From Sphingomonas colocasiae (GTDB lineage: Bacteria > Pseudomonadota > Alphaproteobacteria > Sphingomonadales > Sphingomonadaceae), in NCBI RefSeq assembly GCF_019880585.1, contig NZ_JAINVV010000006.1, forward strand, positions 248,001 to 312,000: DNA of 64,000 nt, in the 5' to 3' direction. The notes beneath the pieces are model-generated. The model worked only from the letters and a program-made list of their open reading frames with translations, was not told where the DNA came from and searched no databases. This document shows positions 61,554-64,000 of the stretch, piece by piece (the first letter of the stretch is position 1; each line of letters begins with the position of its first letter). Both the position numbers and the translations under genes were made by a program.

Positions 61554-62431
61554 TGGAGACGCGTTGTCCACCGCTGCCCGCCCCCAGCCGCGACATGGAA
61601 CAGGCGCGCCGTGATCTCCGGGAAACCGGCTGCTGCATCATTCCGGATCTGTTGTCGCCCGATCAGGTGTCAGACTTGCTTGCCCGCACGCTCGAACAGG
61701 CCGAATGCGAGCGTGCGGCCGGCATCGCAAGCTGCGAATCCGGCGCGGGCCGTACGGCCTATGCCAATGACGGGCCCAACCAGCGTGTCTGGAATCTGCT
61801 CAACAAGGGCGATGCCTTCGCGCCGATTGCCGAGCATCCGCTGATCCTCGATCTGGTTCGCGACGTGTTGGGCGACGACATCCTCTTGTCCAGCCTGACC
61901 GCCAATATCGCCGGCAAGGGCGGAAGCGAGATGTTCCTGCACATGGACCAAGGATCGCTACCCGCTTATTTCAGCGAGCCGGTGGTGTGCAATGTCGCCT
62001 GGATATTGTCCGGCTACAGCGAGGAAGGCGGCGCCACACGGATCATTCCGAACAGCCACCATCTGGGCTATCGCCGGTCCGAAGAGATGCAGGGCAGCGC
62101 AACCGTCGCCGCGGCAGCGCCACCCGGTTCCGCGCTCATCTTCGAGGGGCGGATCTGGCATGCGACGGGCGAAAACCTGACCGACGATCCGCGCGTCGCC
62201 CTGCTCGCTTTCTACTCCAAGCCCTGGTTGCGCCAGCAGGAGAACGGCGTGGCATCTATCCGGGACGACGTGCTCGCCGGCGCAAGCGACACGCTGAAGA
62301 CGCTGCTCGGTTTCCGAACCTGGGCGGCGCTTGGCGGGTTGGACGGCCACAACACCTATGGCGCGCCCTTCACCAGCCGCGCACGTGGATCGATAGGCCC
62401 GCTGGAGCGGGCACGCGGCCGGAAGCAATGA
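61550..62431 (+). CDS. phytanoyl-CoA dioxygenase family protein (Fe(II)/2-oxoglutarate)
   Basis: 293 residues from ATG 61550 (a second ATG follows directly). The iron facial triad is visible: HMD in FLHMDQGSL and the distal histidine in RIWHATGENL. The arginine in DDPRVALLAFY binds 2-oxoglutarate. PhyH-family enzymes hydroxylate lipids, CoA esters or natural products. Encoded between two SDRs with start/stop overlaps on both sides, it would make the alcohol that an SDR then oxidises. Confidence 0.9.
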   Translation: MMETRCPPLPAPSRDMEQARRDLRETGCCIIPDLLSPDQVSDLLARTLEQAECERAAGIASCESGAGRTAYANDGPNQRVWNLLNKGDAFAPIAEHPLILDLVRDVLGDDILLSSLTANIAGKGGSEMFLHMDQGSLPAYFSEPVVCNVAWILSGYSEEGGATRIIPNSHHLGYRRSEEMQGSATVAAAAPPGSALIFEGRIWHATGENLTDDPRVALLAFYSKPWLRQQENGVASIRDDVLAGASDTLKTLLGFRTWAALGGLDGHNTYGAPFTSRARGSIGPLERARGRKQ

Positions 62432-63183
62432 CATGCCTTGCCGGCAAGGTCGCCGTCGTAACCGGCGGCAATCGCGGCATCGGCCTTGGAATGGCGCTCG
62501 CGCTGCTGGAAGCGGGCGCGCATGTCGCAATCTGGTCGCGCGGCGGCATCGGCGACAAGGCGGCATCCGCAATGCTGACACGCAAGGGCGCGAAGGCGAT
62601 CGCGATCGGCTGCGACGTCACCGATGAAGCCGCGACCGCGGCGGCAGTCTCTCACACCTTGGCGCAATTCGGGCGGATCGACGCCTGTTTCGCCAATGCC
62701 GGTATCTCGGCAAGCACGGCCAGCCCGATCGGGCAACTCGATCTCGACGCCTGGCGCCGGGTCATGCAGGTCAATGTCGAAGGCGCTCTCATCACCGCCA
62801 AGCACGTCGTTCCGGCGATCGTCGATGGCGGGCGTGGCGGGCGCCTCGTCCTCACCTCCTCCACCGCAGCGCGATCCGGCATAGCGCAGCGATCCGCCTA
62901 TCCGGCCAGCAAGGCGGCGATCGAGGCACTGTGCCGGTCGCTCGCGGTCGAACTGGCGGAGGACGGCATCACCGTCAACGCGATCGCACCGGGCTTCGTG
63001 AATTCGGACATGACCCGCCGGGCCGATCCCCGGCTGGCCGACCATTTCCGCAGCCGCATTCCCGGCGGCCGGCTCGGCGACCCCGCCGATATCGCGGGCC
63101 TTGCCGTTTTTCTGGCCAGCGACGAGAGCCGCTACATCACCGGCCAGACGCTGATCGTCGACGGCGGCTATTCGATCGGCTGA
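62428..63183 (+). CDS. short-chain dehydrogenase/reductase (SDR)
   Basis: 251 residues; ATG overlaps the dioxygenase stop (ATGA). TGGNRGIGLGMA loop, ANAGISASTASP, TSSTAARSGIAQRSAYPASK catalytic motif, VDGGYSIG end. Acts in series with the dioxygenase. Its 3' end overlaps the convergent MFS gene by 16 bp. Confidence 0.9.
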   Translation: MTCLAGKVAVVTGGNRGIGLGMALALLEAGAHVAIWSRGGIGDKAASAMLTRKGAKAIAIGCDVTDEAATAAAVSHTLAQFGRIDACFANAGISASTASPIGQLDLDAWRRVMQVNVEGALITAKHVVPAIVDGGRGGRLVLTSSTAARSGIAQRSAYPASKAAIEALCRSLAVELAEDGITVNAIAPGFVNSDMTRRADPRLADHFRSRIPGGRLGDPADIAGLAVFLASDESRYITGQTLIVDGGYSIG

Positions 63184-64000
63184 CCGGCGCGATCGGCATC
63201 GAAACGCCGCGCACGGTCGATATCGGCGACGAAGACGGTTGACGCGGCGAGATAGAGCAGCGCGGCGAGCGCGTAACCACCGGTGACGCACAACAATGCA
63301 ATCCGCAACGAATCCGCACCGATGGTCGTCGCCAAGGTGTCGCTCGCAACGCCCACGAAGGTTGGCCCCAATCCATAGCCGATCAGGTTGAGCACGAGCA
63401 TCAGCAACGCCGCGGCCGTCACTCGCATGCGCATCGGGGCCACCGACTGGACGGCCGCATTGATCGGTCCGCCGCTCGCCCCCAACGCCAGCAGCGGCAG
63501 GATCAGAAAGGGCAGCGCGGCGACCGGATCGGCGAACAGGAAAGCCATGCCCTGGGACAAGCAGACGATGCCCGTCACCGTGGCGGGCAGCAGACAGTTC
63601 CAGCGCCGGTTGCGCCGGCCAAGCCGGTCCGCAATCAGCCCCGCCCCCAATATGCCGACAATGCCGAGCACGCCGGTCGCGGCGCCGAGCAGGAGGCCGA
63701 TCTGGGTCATGCCAAGATGCGAGGCGCGATCGAAATAGCTTGGCAGCCACATCATCGTGCCGAAGCCGGCAAAGGATTCGAACGCCGCAGCCAGCGCCAT
63801 CAGCGCCAGCGACCGGGTCCGGCCCAGATAGGCCAGGCACTCGCCGAGCCGGTGGCCGGCGGCCGAACCGCCGCTGCGGGCAGGCTCGACCAGCAACCGC
63901 TTCGCGACAACCGCCAGCAGGATGCCGGGAAGGCCGACGACGACAAGCGTCAGCCGCCAGCCGAACTGTTCGGCAAGCCACGCGCCCCCGGCCAGGCCGA
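63168..64000 (-). CDS. MFS transporter (5' partial, cut by window end)
   Basis: About 277 C-terminal residues are visible. The frame stays open to the window edge, and upstream sequence (GGAWLAEQFGWRLTLVVVGLPGILLAVVAKRLLVEPARS) continues the transporter. Helical segments such as GLLLGAATGVLGIVGILGAGLIADRLGRRNRRW contain the family loop motif. Convergent with the SDR before it. Cargo unknown. Confidence 0.9.
   Translation of the reverse strand, partial: GLAGGAWLAEQFGWRLTLVVVGLPGILLAVVAKRLLVEPARSGGSAAGHRLGECLAYLGRTRSLALMALAAAFESFAGFGTMMWLPSYFDRASHLGMTQIGLLLGAATGVLGIVGILGAGLIADRLGRRNRRWNCLLPATVTGIVCLSQGMAFLFADPVAALPFLILPLLALGASGGPINAAVQSVAPMRMRVTAAALLMLVLNLIGYGLGPTFVGVASDTLATTIGADSLRIALLCVTGGYALAALLYLAASTVFVADIDRARRFDADRAGQPIE

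Noticed and set aside
1-64000. CRISPR array, IS element or prophage structural genes
   Set aside because: No regular short repeats, transposase or phage structural motifs were seen; the only mobility gene is the integrase at 56928-58334.

Overview
The window is a gene-dense, high-GC bacterial chromosome segment. Protein families, abundant TonB-dependent receptors, SDR and acyl-CoA dehydrogenase paralogues, and codon use all suggest an alphaproteobacterium of the Sphingomonadales (Sphingomonas/Novosphingobium/Sphingobium-like). This assignment is an inference from family content, not from a marker gene. No rRNA, intact tRNA, CRISPR array or IS element was recognised.

Layout. 1-3.1 kb: end of a caa3-type cytochrome c oxidase operon (cytochrome-c-tailed subunit II, a fused subunit I-III, a small membrane protein). 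3.1-5.9 kb: a PAS-GAF-histidine kinase-receiver gene broken by one missing base. 5.9-11.5 kb: a TetR regulator diverging, across a palindromic operator, from a cytochrome P450, a membrane PQQ dehydrogenase and an aminotransferase. 11.7-23 kb: a minus-strand catabolic block with RidA, a TonB receptor, SDRs, an MFS transporter, and an acyl-CoA dehydrogenase / APH-type kinase pair resembling a split ACAD10/11. 23-36 kb: hydrolase, LysR, GntR with a DapA-like protein that lacks the Schiff-base lysine, a Coq4-like protein, an amidohydrolase, RibB, a thiolase, an FMN reductase and an LLM flavin monooxygenase.

36-51 kb is the most informative part: about 16 minus-strand genes, mostly overlapping or a few bases apart. 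They include close homologues of mycobacterial IpdA, IpdB, IpdC and EchA20, which open the last two rings (C and D) of steroids after HIP-CoA formation. With them are two acyl-CoA dehydrogenases, two CoA ligases, a lipid-transfer-type thiolase/aldolase with a Cys-less DUF35 partner, crotonases, SDRs and a KshA-like Rieske oxygenase. I infer that the window degrades a steroid or a related polycyclic isoprenoid. The typical ring A/B genes (kstD, hsaACD) and a KshB-type reductase are not in the window.

51-58.4 kb holds an amidohydrolase, MFS transporter, SDR and a second TonB receptor, then a tyrosine recombinase next to a 3' fragment of a tRNA-Glu gene. This looks like the right border of an integrated element that lies to the left. 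58.6-64 kb: an exported RidA-like protein and, across a perfect palindrome, an overlapping operon of amidohydrolase, SDR, phytanoyl-CoA-type dioxygenase and SDR, followed by a convergent MFS gene cut by the window end.

Regulation. A 13-bp palindrome (consensus CTATCnnnGATAG) recurs at five places, each upstream of a transporter or catabolic gene between 16.7 and 52.3 kb. This suggests one regulator ties these operons together.
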